64,000 nucleotides of DNA from Veillonella sp. VA139 (GTDB lineage: Bacteria; Bacillota; Negativicutes; Veillonellales; Veillonellaceae): positions 1 to 64,000 of the forward strand of contig NZ_RQVL01000002.1 of NCBI RefSeq assembly GCF_003992005.1, given 5' to 3'. Under the pieces are notes generated by a model. That model saw only the letters and a program-made list of their open reading frames with translations. It was not told where the DNA came from and made no database searches. Both the position numbers and the translations under genes were made by a program. Shown here piece after piece: positions 51,801 through 60,714 of the stretch. Within the stretch, counting starts at the first letter, position 1, and each line of letters begins with the position of its first letter.

Positions 51801-53003
51801 CCTGGAACGATTGATGTAGAGAACTCTAAGATGGATGTGAGTCAAATTAATAGAGATATTAATCACAGCCTTCAAGCATTGGATACTATTTTCAACAAAC
51901 AAGACATACAAGAACGACAAGAACTAACTAAATTATTTAACAAATATGCCAATGAAGCGATTCATCATATCTCTGATATGGCAGGTTGGAAGGAAGGTTC
52001 ATCAGAAAAAGTGGCATTACATGCCATAGTAGGCAATATAAGTGCTAATATGGTGAATGGAAATACAAATGTAGGTACTGTAGCAGGTGGACTATCTGAA
52101 CTCCTAGCACCAGCTATATTAGAAGCATCTAATGGCGATCCAGCAAAAGCACAATGGCTAGCATATGCCTTGGGATATGCAACAGATAAGCTTGCTGGAG
52201 AAACTGGAGAGCTAGGTGGAAGCATCAGTCACTATGGGGTTAAGTGGAATGGATTGTCAAATTATCAACAAAGTTATTATGAAGATGCAATTTATAGGTA
52301 TCTTGTAGATAATAATAGAAGATACCATAAAGATGGTATTATCAAAGTGCTTGAATCTGCTATTATTATTAGTAATAACAATAAATACTTATCTGATGCA
52401 GCTGAATGGCAAATGATCTACGAATTGGAGAAATCGGCACGTATTCTAGGTTTAAATTATAGTTATGATTATGAGAACGGTTTGACAGGAGAGATGATTC
52501 GAATTTTAGAAAAATATGCAGATAAGTTACCTAAAAGAGATATTATTTCGGTAAATGGTGGCATAGGAGTTGGTCTAGGAATAAGTGGAAAGATAGGACC
52601 TGTGAGAGGGGGTATAGGCGCTTCATCCCATCTTGATTATGATACAAGTCGCAAAGGGTTGGCAATTATTTCTAAAATAGGGGCTAGTGCAGAAGCAACT
52701 GAAAATTTTTCTTTAGGAGCAAATGTTATTAATGTGGCAAATGCGAGTAACATTAGAGATAATGAAACGACATTCAATATTAATCTATCAAGATCATTTA
52801 ATAAAGTAAGCGGGGCTTCATTATATACTGGGCTTGATGATACGATATTTGATATAGGTGGAAGTACATATGTAGGAGCTGGAGGCGAAGGGTCTTTAAA
52901 TCTTAACTTTACAGCAATGAAAGATAAATTTTATGGCGAAAAAAAGGGGAAAGAGTTATTAGAAGATGAAGTAAGCGAATTAAAGGAGGAATATAATAGA
53001 TGA
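45822..53003 (+). CDS. Two-partner-secretion haemagglutinin/CdiA-like giant exoprotein
   Basis: 2,393 residues from ATG 45822; the frame extends upstream to 45714, but AGGGG and the signal peptide favour 45822. A signal peptide (1-25, ending THAAQG) precedes a TPS domain (about 35-240) with FNNATTP, AGNPADVVIANPNGISIKG. A proline-rich linker (about 410-470) is followed by a second TPS-like domain (about 480-590) with GVSHNAYTQFHV and GGNPADVVIVNPNGMTVNG. Then come FHA repeats, a conserved segment DNPLYTDKKQFLSSDYM (near 1060), FHA-2 repeats (about 1470-1640), a pretoxin-like helix region (about 2053-2131) and a 260-residue C-terminal tip. Such proteins mediate adhesion and contact-dependent toxin delivery. 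The tip matches no toxin family I know. Its secretion partner is at 54390. Confidence 0.93.
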   Translation: MKKQRKELLTVWITLSLQLGTHAAQGIVSHEVMVDNSQSVPVIQIANPIHGVSHNRYESFSTDTGAVFNNATTPTVSTQIGPVNANPNLRESASLIVNEVVGTSSSQLAGAFEVAGNPADVVIANPNGISIKGAHFINTPKATFTTGVPHMVDGQLENFVIEKGNIEVTGAINVSTEQSDSNVYTPISKVDLLAKTIRINADVVAQDAIRAVTGRNTVNYADGTVTARELGESTPTGVALDVGALGGMYGNTISLIGTESGVGVNISGSIDAIAGNLHIDTAGNLTIEQGGSQQEPTSIHSAKEVVIRSQDFHNRGTLVGDETVTIQSGTLTNEGNLQGKQIETNVTNLRGQGVISSAENIRIQGTDSIVYEGGIRSQSGDITVRGKRVDVDPNHIQVISKDKLHIESQTPIPETPVDIPKPTLENPLHTPTIQPIPHIPSKVVVEDTQEELPIIVDTNSPKNRQPILDTTRNSIDILHIAGVDGNGVSHNAYTQFHVKERGLILNNATKYTKTQLAGYIDKNMFLAGNGAKTIINEVTSTNPSTLKGYIEVGGNPADVVIVNPNGMTVNGFGVINGTHMTLQGKDYIDIVGKGYGGQQVDSTFISDHLRNRRSELWGRHLRIDTDTLENTGNIAAETMHISAKTMHNVGFVESKDTLQFAGNELAQDKGIMKASQTVHVSAHHIRNSNSSVLEAGGSLHITGDALQNNASHVVSHGTIRLGVNALENTNTGAIIAEDTLQIQGDTFANTKGILFAKNDADIDMKEDVTNTSGLWHVLGNLRVRGRHIRNINSKGSYFGSDMYVKGNAYVLGKESFENRSSDIIVKGDLTISAPTIQNHKDVFKTGWTISEEDKYEGIPHLDQPNYYEADRKYHRTIHTGTIEEETATSRILSDATIHITGQDVQNTYSQIMAKDGLQITADSVTNTGYQGTVHYDDIGRDRHYWKYKQKKRWWKRKRWVYGHTDIPYEHHDIFDAESSPSSERIAVLGSHGTTSIQSNEFTNTTLEADGTAYAVRDKKVETAVAPTDVSKLVTPVLEPSKQLYMTTDPLAVAKVEDNPLYTDKKQFLSSDYMVARLQADPERVYNRLRNGYTDQEIAKEELRQSGHTLTKYTGHDQSLLSGIPNSMLQIGDLRKDGSIVLGKEIYVTSQKVDNTGSIQAEGSLSITGNYVHNLSGSMNGNLVSIRTDMLENTSGRIHGKEGVHIEGKDIRNETQVTTNRLFGQQQDTAHGNASITSDGGIHIQGDTIRSVGATIQGGSTVSLAGKDIQLSARALQNRYIGSGVTLDSTKYLGNTVQGHTVQVQGGEITLQGSRMMGHTVDLTGNSLTLTNVTNKTLSDVAVGARGSDYFNRKMTIEEQNLGATIEGETGVKVRMDNNVSMKASTIHSKTGLVDVQAGRVSIAHGTERHETLSEIHQKDRGFLSSTTRDVYDHRRTDTVVGSTISSGTVKVDGKQDVLVKASHIVGDADVTVTSAGNLTITSAQEESGATHREEVRKSGIFGNGGLSFTIGTQKQTDIYDSKSSVAKGSVIGSRFGSVNLEATGSTQIEASDVASKGDIQVQGSGVTIRNGYTISHTGETHRFSKTGLTLSLSNRLVDTTTNAVGTLTRARTVKDERLQALLAYKTYDDAKTSFDKSKLKDQAKSLHLNLSLGTERSEASTNVDSKIAKASTVVSDGHIRVTTKKDDIRIEGSDVQGKDITLDSANSIYVKGKETTSEMTQSMKQKQGSLGISYDLLQHRFSDISVNASGSKGSIAGTDIVHDPTKIIATNTLGVSTKRDVHIKDGVLKGESIQANVGRNLEIHSVQDTHDYTDHTTSGGMGLSLSKKGAFKSLQSSLQRTDIDSKYTSVIHQSGLYAGSTGFNISVGNTTTLEGALLASKTDTNTLKTRYLVMKDMENRAKYTYGSKGVSYLSDVQYRKSLEHMRDRKNTIVTDKNLSIPAKIQHLQQLNQDKDYTSHLKYVNSLHNQVGLLPNMMPGERKEAYSVTKSAIAPGTIDVENSKMDVSQINRDINHSLQALDTIFNKQDIQERQELTKLFNKYANEAIHHISDMAGWKEGSSEKVALHAIVGNISANMVNGNTNVGTVAGGLSELLAPAILEASNGDPAKAQWLAYALGYATDKLAGETGELGGSISHYGVKWNGLSNYQQSYYEDAIYRYLVDNNRRYHKDGIIKVLESAIIISNNNKYLSDAAEWQMIYELEKSARILGLNYSYDYENGLTGEMIRILEKYADKLPKRDIISVNGGIGVGLGISGKIGPVRGGIGASSHLDYDTSRKGLAIISKIGASAEATENFSLGANVINVANASNIRDNETTFNINLSRSFNKVSGASLYTGLDDTIFDIGGSTYVGAGGEGSLNLNFTAMKDKFYGEKKGKELLEDEVSELKEEYNR

Positions 53004-53377
53004 TCATGCAGAGAATAAAAGATAATTTTAATCCATATAAACCACTTTCGACAAAAGGTTATAATAAAAGTTTAGGTTGGATAATATTATGGTCATGGTC
53101 ACTAGGGATTCCTGCACTTATTTTAGAGAAAAATGGAGCAGAGGTTGATATTCTTGCTTTAATAGTAGCTATCATCATAGGTGGTTCTCAGTACATGTTG
53201 TTTATATTTACTATAAAACGGTTCAGATCAATGAATATTCCAACCATTTGGGCTACAGCTATGTTTATTTTACCTCTTCATATGGTATGCTTTATAGTGG
53301 CAGAGGCAAATGATGATTTTATCGTTAAGATGAGAAAAAAGTTAGGTCATTTAGTGAAAGAGGATACCAATGCATGA
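53000..53377 (+). CDS. Small membrane protein, candidate immunity protein
   Basis: A 125-residue protein with three predicted transmembrane helices (about 26-44, 50-72, 82-102: GWIILWSWSLGIPALIL, ILALIVAIIIGGSQYMLFIF, ATAMFILPLHMVCFIVA). ATG 53000 overlaps the TpsA stop (ATGA), with AAGGAGG at 52983-52989 lying inside the TpsA coding end, so it is coupled to the toxin tip. Immunity genes of contact-dependent inhibition systems occupy exactly this place, and membrane immunity proteins usually guard against membrane-active toxins. The role is inferred; no family was recognised. Confidence 0.7.
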   Translation: MIMQRIKDNFNPYKPLSTKGYNKSLGWIILWSWSLGIPALILEKNGAEVDILALIVAIIIGGSQYMLFIFTIKRFRSMNIPTIWATAMFILPLHMVCFIVAEANDDFIVKMRKKLGHLVKEDTNA

Positions 53378-53783
53378 AATTATTAAAACTACACTTCGTA
53401 CGCTAGAAAGCTATGGAGCTGATGTGGAGGATATGTTATTTTTGTTTTATAATTGCATTGGATTGATTCCATTATGCATATATTGGTTTAAATACAATAA
53501 CAAAAGATATACTGTTTTTACCAATATAGGGATTCATATTTTACGAGTATTAATATTCTCTGCATCTTTTGGTGTATTAATTCGATTTGGATTTACAGAG
53601 AAGTGGATTAAATGGAACTCCCTATTAATAATAACTTACACCATTATAGGTTACTACTATTGGGTACATGAGGAATTGTTATCATCCCTCACTAATAGAA
53701 TGCGTCATATTTTGAAATATATCTTTTATACTTCTATTTCTATTCAAAGCATATATATCCTGTGCAAGTTGTTGGAAATTTAA
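53370..53783 (+). CDS. Second small membrane protein, possible immunity or accessory protein
   Basis: A 137-residue protein with about four hydrophobic helices (LFLFYNCIGLIPLCIYWF, then two central segments around IHILRVLIFSASFGVLI and LLIITYTIIGYYYWV, and a C-terminal ISIQSIYILCKL). Its ATG lies within the end of the preceding gene, overlapping by eight bases, so the pair is co-translated. It is AT-rich and unrecognised. It may form a two-component immunity with its neighbour or be a separate orphan. Confidence 0.65.
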   Translation: MHEIIKTTLRTLESYGADVEDMLFLFYNCIGLIPLCIYWFKYNNKRYTVFTNIGIHILRVLIFSASFGVLIRFGFTEKWIKWNSLLIITYTIIGYYYWVHEELLSSLTNRMRHILKYIFYTSISIQSIYILCKLLEI

Positions 53784-53857
53784 ACTTTCAAAAGTATAGA
53801 TGAAATCAATATTTGTTCTAATGAATTGGCATGGAAGTTGATATTATAAGATGTAAT

Positions 53858-54004
53858 ATGAGTGCTATAGATATGATTGGATATATTAAGAAATATGGTG
53901 TAGAGATTATTTTAATACTTGCATATATAGGAATTATGTCATTAGTGGCTCAGATAATGTATACACCATATAACCCTCCATCCTTGAATATTAAAAAAAT
54001 ATGA
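53858..54004 (+). CDS. 48-aa single-TM peptide; probable 5' part of a split gene
   Basis: ATG 53858 opens 48 codons with one hydrophobic segment (VEIILILAYIGIMSLVAQIM), ending KKI-TGA right after seven A (53993-53999). The next frame begins at ATG 54001, overlapping the stop, and has no ribosome binding site. One additional A in the run would join both frames into a single protein of about 171 residues with an N-terminal anchor. It may therefore be a frameshifted or slippage-controlled gene. Confidence 0.5.
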   Translation: MSAIDMIGYIKKYGVEIILILAYIGIMSLVAQIMYTPYNPPSLNIKKI

Positions 54005-54372
54005 TAACTGGAAAATATGTAGCTGTCATGCAATCTGGAAACTATTCGAGAGTGATAGAACCTTATGTGAAAGCACAGTATTTTACTAGAAATTTTCAAT
54101 ATACGTACGGATTAATTGGATTTATGAGTGAATTCGTCTTTAATGGCGATACTACTGTGGTATTAAATAAAAATATGACAGATGAGGAAAAAGAAAAGCT
54201 AATCCAATTCCTAAATGATATAAGCATGGATAAAAAATTAAGCTATCCTAGAATTTCTATTATTGAAGAAAAAGATTTAGATGAACGTAAGCGTGAAATT
54301 ATGAAAAAACTAGAAATTCAGGCACGAGAGAAATCATTAGAAAATCGTTCCGAGAGATATAATAGTTTGTGA
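54001..54372 (+). CDS. Hypothetical soluble protein, probable 3' part of the split gene
   Basis: A 123-residue protein beginning MITGKYVAVMQSGNYSRVIE, with mixed alpha/beta composition and a charged helical C-terminus (ERKREIMKKLEIQAREKS). I do not recognise a family. No Shine-Dalgarno sequence precedes ATG 54001, and the upstream 48-aa frame ends across it, so it is either translated by reinitiation or is the body of an interrupted anchored protein. It lies between the candidate immunity genes and the transporter. Confidence 0.6.
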   Translation: MITGKYVAVMQSGNYSRVIEPYVKAQYFTRNFQYTYGLIGFMSEFVFNGDTTVVLNKNMTDEEKEKLIQFLNDISMDKKLSYPRISIIEEKDLDERKREIMKKLEIQAREKSLENRSERYNSL

Positions 54373-54389
54373 TGTAAAGGAGTCTAGGA

Positions 54390-56048
54390 TTGACAAATCA
54401 TAAAATAGTTACAGGCCTTGCTTGTTTGTGTATAGGGGCATGTTCTTATAATATTCATGCCAATACTATAGACGAGCAAGGTAAACTGCTAGACCAGATG
54501 GAGCGTTCTATATCTCATGTAGAGCAAAAGGAAACACCCGCGTTCACAGTTCTTACAGAGGGAATAGTACCTCAAAAGATAGATCAACTATCGAATGATG
54601 AACCAGAATTTTTAATTCATCATATTGAATTTTCACAGGTTCCACCAGAGTTTAGTTTTCTGCAAGCGATGGTGGCTAAGAAAGAACATCAATCGTATGG
54701 GATAGAAACAATTAATGCCTTGTTGCAGGAACTTAATACCGCCTTACTAGATAGAGGGTATGTCACCTCTAAGGTCTATATGGAACCTCAAAATATAGGG
54801 AGTGGTACACTTCGATTATCCTTGTTGATAGGAACTGTGGAAGAAATACAATTTAAGGGTGTGGTAGGTAATTATACAAACGCATTAGCCTTTCATAAGG
54901 GGCATATCTTAAATATACGAAAGATAGAACAAACTGTAGATAATTTAAATACTGTACCCCATCAGAAGGCTAAGGTGCAGTTACAACCGGGAAGTCGGTT
55001 AGGCACCTCTATCGTAGTATTTCAGATAGAAAATAAGTCTAAAGTAGAGGTCTCCACAGGATTTGATAATTTCGGTAATGAAGGAACGGGTCGATTCCAA
55101 GGTAATGTGTCTATTACAGTAGGCAGACCATTAGATCGTAGTGACACCTTGTACTATAGTTTAACGAAATCTAGACACTCAGATAGTATCAATGTAAGTA
55201 AATCGAGTTATGTATCATACCAAATACCTATTGGACATGATAGCATTACCCTTAGCCATTCTAATTCAGATTATCAACAACGGGTTGGCTATGCCATGAA
55301 ACCATTTATTTCTAGCGGTAACTTTACTAGCGATGAGATAAGGTGGAAGCATGTATTACATAGGAATAGCCAACAGATTACAGAATTAGTGCAAGGTCTT
55401 ACGCATAAGACAAGGCATTCTTTTATTAATGGGAGTGAAATTGATGTGCAACGGAGAAATACTACGTCTTGGTCCATAGGAATACATCAAAAACGATATG
55501 GCAAGAATGGGAGTTTAGATTGGTTTGTGCAATATGAAAGAGGTGTTCCTTGGTGGGCTAGTCCTGGACCTACCGATTATTTAGGAGAAGCTACCACACA
55601 GTATCATATATATACGGGGAAAGTGAACTATCAGCGTACAACGACCCTTTGGAATCGGAAAGCAACCTATACAATGGAAGCAAAAGGACAGTATACGAAT
55701 AGTAAGCTCTACAGTAGTGAGTTCTTTACCATTGGTGGGTGGTATACGGTGCGTGGTTTTACCGGTGATAGAAATTTAGCCGCAGAACAAGGGTTTTATG
55801 TACGAAATACCTTAGATATATCACTGAATCAGAATCATACACTGTATGTAGGTTTAGATTATGGCAAAGTTTACGGCAAATCTACAGAAGATATATTGGG
55901 TACAGAGCTATGGGGCGGAGCCATTGGCATGAAAGGACACTATGGAAGCGCTAACTATAATATATTCTTGTCCACACCATTACAAGTACCAAACGGTTTT
56001 ACGGTACCACATCGAGTCCTGGGAATACAGATGAGTGCTGCCTTCTAA
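54390..56048 (+). CDS. TpsB/FhaC/CdiB-type outer-membrane transporter
   Basis: A 552-residue Omp85-superfamily pore that secretes the TpsA protein. A signal-like N-terminus (1-25) precedes two POTRA domains (about 73-150, FLIHHIEFSQVPPEFSF to GTLRLSLLIGTVEEIQFKG, and 152-215). The barrel is about 218-552 and carries the family motif TVRGFTGDRN (VRGF near 454). The C-terminus ends in Phe (LGIQMSAAF), typical of barrel proteins. Start is TTG 54390 with AAGGAG at about 54377-54382. It is the evident partner of the 2,393-residue exoprotein. Confidence 0.93.
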   Translation: MTNHKIVTGLACLCIGACSYNIHANTIDEQGKLLDQMERSISHVEQKETPAFTVLTEGIVPQKIDQLSNDEPEFLIHHIEFSQVPPEFSFLQAMVAKKEHQSYGIETINALLQELNTALLDRGYVTSKVYMEPQNIGSGTLRLSLLIGTVEEIQFKGVVGNYTNALAFHKGHILNIRKIEQTVDNLNTVPHQKAKVQLQPGSRLGTSIVVFQIENKSKVEVSTGFDNFGNEGTGRFQGNVSITVGRPLDRSDTLYYSLTKSRHSDSINVSKSSYVSYQIPIGHDSITLSHSNSDYQQRVGYAMKPFISSGNFTSDEIRWKHVLHRNSQQITELVQGLTHKTRHSFINGSEIDVQRRNTTSWSIGIHQKRYGKNGSLDWFVQYERGVPWWASPGPTDYLGEATTQYHIYTGKVNYQRTTTLWNRKATYTMEAKGQYTNSKLYSSEFFTIGGWYTVRGFTGDRNLAAEQGFYVRNTLDISLNQNHTLYVGLDYGKVYGKSTEDILGTELWGGAIGMKGHYGSANYNIFLSTPLQVPNGFTVPHRVLGIQMSAAF

Positions 56049-56054
56049 GTACGG

Positions 56055-56074
56055 TTAGGTGATTCCCTAATTTT
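56055..56074 (+). terminator. Weak hairpin after tpsB
   Basis: TTAGG (56055-56059) pairs with CCTAA (56066-56070), then TTTT. The stem is only five bases, so termination is tentative. Confidence 0.4.
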
Positions 56075-56076
56075 CC

Positions 56077-56105
56077 TTGCAAAAGGCTGTGATTATTACT
56101 ATAAT
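56077..56105 (+). promoter_or_regulatory. glyA promoter
   Basis: TTGCAA (56077-56082) and a perfect TATAAT (56100-56105) are spaced 17 bases. Transcription would start near 56112, about 33 bases before glyA. Confidence 0.75.
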
Positions 56106-56144
56106 AAAGGATAGATTGAAATGTTTCTTTCACAGGAGGTTACC

Positions 56145-58030
<1,886 letters not shown>

Positions 58031-58050
58031 ACGGTGTTGCCCGAAGAGTA

Positions 58051-58085
58051 GTGCGCGTTTCTTTTCAGTGACGCGCATTATTTTT
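58051..58085 (+). terminator. Terminator after upp
   Basis: GTGCGCGT (58051-58058) pairs with ACGCGCAT (58071-58078), followed by TATTTTT. Confidence 0.8.
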
Positions 58086-58101
58086 ATAAGAAAGGGTATA
58101 T

Positions 58102-59478
58102 ATGGCTAAAAAGAAAACAGTTTTTTTCTGCTCTGAATGTGGAAATGAATCATCAAAATGGTTTGGTCGTTGTACTGCTTGTGGTGCTTGGAATACAGCA
58201 GTGGAAGAAGAACTGCAACCGGAAGTTAAAACAAAACATGTAGCGTCTTATCGACCTGTTCAAGATGAAGACAATAAGCCCAAGGCTTTGACAGAGATTG
58301 AGGTAGGCGCCATTGCTCGAATTACTTCTGGATATGGAGAAATTGACCGTGTCCTTGGCGGGGGTATCGTACCTGGTGCGTTGATTTTGCTAGGTGGGGA
58401 CCCAGGTATTGGTAAGTCCACCCTATTGTTACAAGTGTCTGGGCGTATTGCAGAAGAGTCAGGTAAAGTCCTATATGCATCTGGAGAAGAATCGGATATG
58501 CAGTTGAAGCTTAGAGCTCATCGACTAGGTATTAACTCTTCTAACCTATTGGTACAAGCGGAAACTAATTTAGATACTATATTGAATGAGGCAAAACAAA
58601 GTCAACCTATGCTACTTGTCATAGATTCTATCCAAACTATGTATGTAGGTTCTGTAGAGTCTGCGCCTGGTAGCGTTAGTCAAGTTCGTGAATGTACAGC
58701 TAGATTGTTACGCTTTGCAAAAGATCAAGATATCCCTGTGATCATTATTGGTCATGTAACAAAAGATGGTACTATTGCAGGTCCTCGTATGCTAGAGCAT
58801 ATGGTGGACGTAGTATTGTATTTTGAAGGGGAACGGTCCTATCAATTTCGTATTTTACGAGGCATTAAAAACCGCTTCGGATCCACTTCGGAATCAGGGT
58901 TATTTACCATGGAAGAAGAAGGCTTAGGTGAACTCCTCAATCCATCAGCTACTCTATTAGCAGAGCGGTCAGAAGAAGAAACAGGATCTGCCATCATGGC
59001 ATACCTAGAAGGAGTACGTCCTATCTTGGTAGAAGTACAGAGTTTAGTGGTATCCACTGCCTTTGGTATGCCACGAAGAACCGCTATAGGGTATGATTTA
59101 AATAAGCTGATTTTACTCCTAGCTGTATTAGAAAAACGCTGTGGCTTTACCTTAGGTAACAAAGATGTATATGTCACTATTATTGGGGGATTAAAAGTTA
59201 ACGAACCAGCTTGTGACTTAGCCATGGCAGTAGCTATCATTTCTAACTTAAAGAATAAACCAGTACCCCCAGATATGGTCATTCTCGGAGAAGTTGGATT
59301 AACAGGGAATATTCGTAGTATTCCACGCATAGAACAACGAATTGCAGAAGCTAAGAAATTAGGGTTTAAACAATTTGTGATTCCCGCCGGGAATGTAAAA
59401 CAATTAAAAGGAATACAAGAAGGAATCTCCATACAAGGGGTGACTAGTATTCAAGAAGTGATGAAAAGTATTTTCTAG
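58102..59478 (+). CDS. radA: DNA repair protein RadA
   Basis: A 458-residue RecA-like branch-migration helicase. An N-terminal C4 zinc finger (CSECGNESSKWFGRCTACG), Walker A GGDPGIGKSTLLLQ, the RadA-specific KNRFGS motif and a C-terminal Lon-like domain (about 290-455) are present. It helps process recombination intermediates. Confidence 0.96.
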   Translation: MAKKKTVFFCSECGNESSKWFGRCTACGAWNTAVEEELQPEVKTKHVASYRPVQDEDNKPKALTEIEVGAIARITSGYGEIDRVLGGGIVPGALILLGGDPGIGKSTLLLQVSGRIAEESGKVLYASGEESDMQLKLRAHRLGINSSNLLVQAETNLDTILNEAKQSQPMLLVIDSIQTMYVGSVESAPGSVSQVRECTARLLRFAKDQDIPVIIIGHVTKDGTIAGPRMLEHMVDVVLYFEGERSYQFRILRGIKNRFGSTSESGLFTMEEEGLGELLNPSATLLAERSEEETGSAIMAYLEGVRPILVEVQSLVVSTAFGMPRRTAIGYDLNKLILLLAVLEKRCGFTLGNKDVYVTIIGGLKVNEPACDLAMAVAIISNLKNKPVPPDMVILGEVGLTGNIRSIPRIEQRIAEAKKLGFKQFVIPAGNVKQLKGIQEGISIQGVTSIQEVMKSIF

Positions 59479-59562
59479 CCCTATGTGTAGAGTCTTTACG
59501 ATGAAGTATTCATTAGAATCACACGTAGGGATAGTATACTATATAAAAAAGGAGGTGACCTT

Positions 59563-60702
59563 ATGATCTATAATTTATTACGCTATGCTATCGCTATCCT
59601 GTTTGGTAGTATGGGCTATATTGGTGCAGATGCATTATCAACTCTTATGCTCTCTCTGTGGGATGAAAAGATGCTGCAAATGGGGGTATTTGGTATCTCT
59701 GTGGTGATGATATTGTACTATACCCTAAGTATCTTATTAGCCGCTTTTATCGGTTATTTAGTGTCCCAGTATATTTTACGCTTAGGTTTAAGCGTAGCAA
59801 AACAAATTGAACGTATTTTAAGTCGAGTTCCTAGTCAACAACTAGTAGCTGGCACGATAGGATTATTATTTGGACTCATTATTGCTAATTTAATTGGTAT
59901 GGCTTTTGAGCGTGTTCCAATTATTGGCTCATATTTACCTATTGCGCTCAGTGCTGTATTGGGATATATTGGGATTCGTTTGGGAATGGATAAAGGGCCA
60001 GACTTATATAAAGCCATGGTATCGTATACGTTTAGAGGGCTACGCAGTAAAGGTAGAACGATGAAAGAATCAAAAGATAAAAAATCCTCACCTCAAACTT
60101 GTTCTGCTAAGGTCTTAGATACATCGGTGGTCATTGATGGTCGAATTTTAGATATTGTAAATACAGGGTTTTTAGAAGGTCCTTTCATAGTGCCAGTATT
60201 TGTACTAGAAGAATTACAAAAATTGTCTGATTCTGCGGACACTTTAAAACGAAATCGAGGTAGACGGGGCTTAGACTTATTACAGACAATGCGTGAAAAA
60301 TTAACAGATTCTATGGAAATCATAGATGTCGATTATGATGATTTGCAAGAAGTAGATTTGAAATTGATTCGCCTTAGTATGGATAAACATTGGAAACTTA
60401 TAACGAATGATTTTAACCTGAATAAGGTAGCTACATTACAAGGCGTTGGGGTGTTGAACCTGAATGATCTGGCAAATGCTATTAAGCCAAAAATGATGAG
60501 TGGTGAAACCTTACTAGTACGTATTATGAAAGCTGGTAAAGAACCACATCAAGGAGTTGCCTATTTAGATGATGGCACTATGATTGTTGTGGAAAATGGT
60601 GTAGACTATGTGGATCAAACAGTAAATGTTGTAGTTACCTCTGTATTACAAACTAGTGCGGGACGAATGATTTTTGCTCGTGTAGAGGAATCAAATTCCT
60701 AG
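59563..60702 (+). CDS. PIN/TRAM-domain membrane protein
   Basis: A 379-residue protein. Four hydrophobic helices (about 1-145) precede a PIN nuclease-like domain (about 180-300, KVLDTSVVIDGRILDIV with Asp ligands and LITNDFNLNKVA) and a C-terminal TRAM domain (about 310-375). The YacL-type family is found next to radA in many Firmicutes. RNase activity is predicted from acidic residues but substrate is unknown. AAGGAGGTGA is a strong ribosome binding site. Confidence 0.9.
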   Translation: MIYNLLRYAIAILFGSMGYIGADALSTLMLSLWDEKMLQMGVFGISVVMILYYTLSILLAAFIGYLVSQYILRLGLSVAKQIERILSRVPSQQLVAGTIGLLFGLIIANLIGMAFERVPIIGSYLPIALSAVLGYIGIRLGMDKGPDLYKAMVSYTFRGLRSKGRTMKESKDKKSSPQTCSAKVLDTSVVIDGRILDIVNTGFLEGPFIVPVFVLEELQKLSDSADTLKRNRGRRGLDLLQTMREKLTDSMEIIDVDYDDLQEVDLKLIRLSMDKHWKLITNDFNLNKVATLQGVGVLNLNDLANAIKPKMMSGETLLVRIMKAGKEPHQGVAYLDDGTMIVVENGVDYVDQTVNVVVTSVLQTSAGRMIFARVEESNS

Positions 60703-60714
60703 AAAGGGAGTACC

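Noticed and set aside
52000-52260. VENN-type junction marking the toxin tip
   Set aside because: No VENN motif is present. The tip boundary was placed by change of composition after the pretoxin-like helices, so it is approximate.
58842-59432. A 196-codon minus-strand frame inside radA
   Set aside because: It is fully contained in radA, with no domain or start signal of its own.
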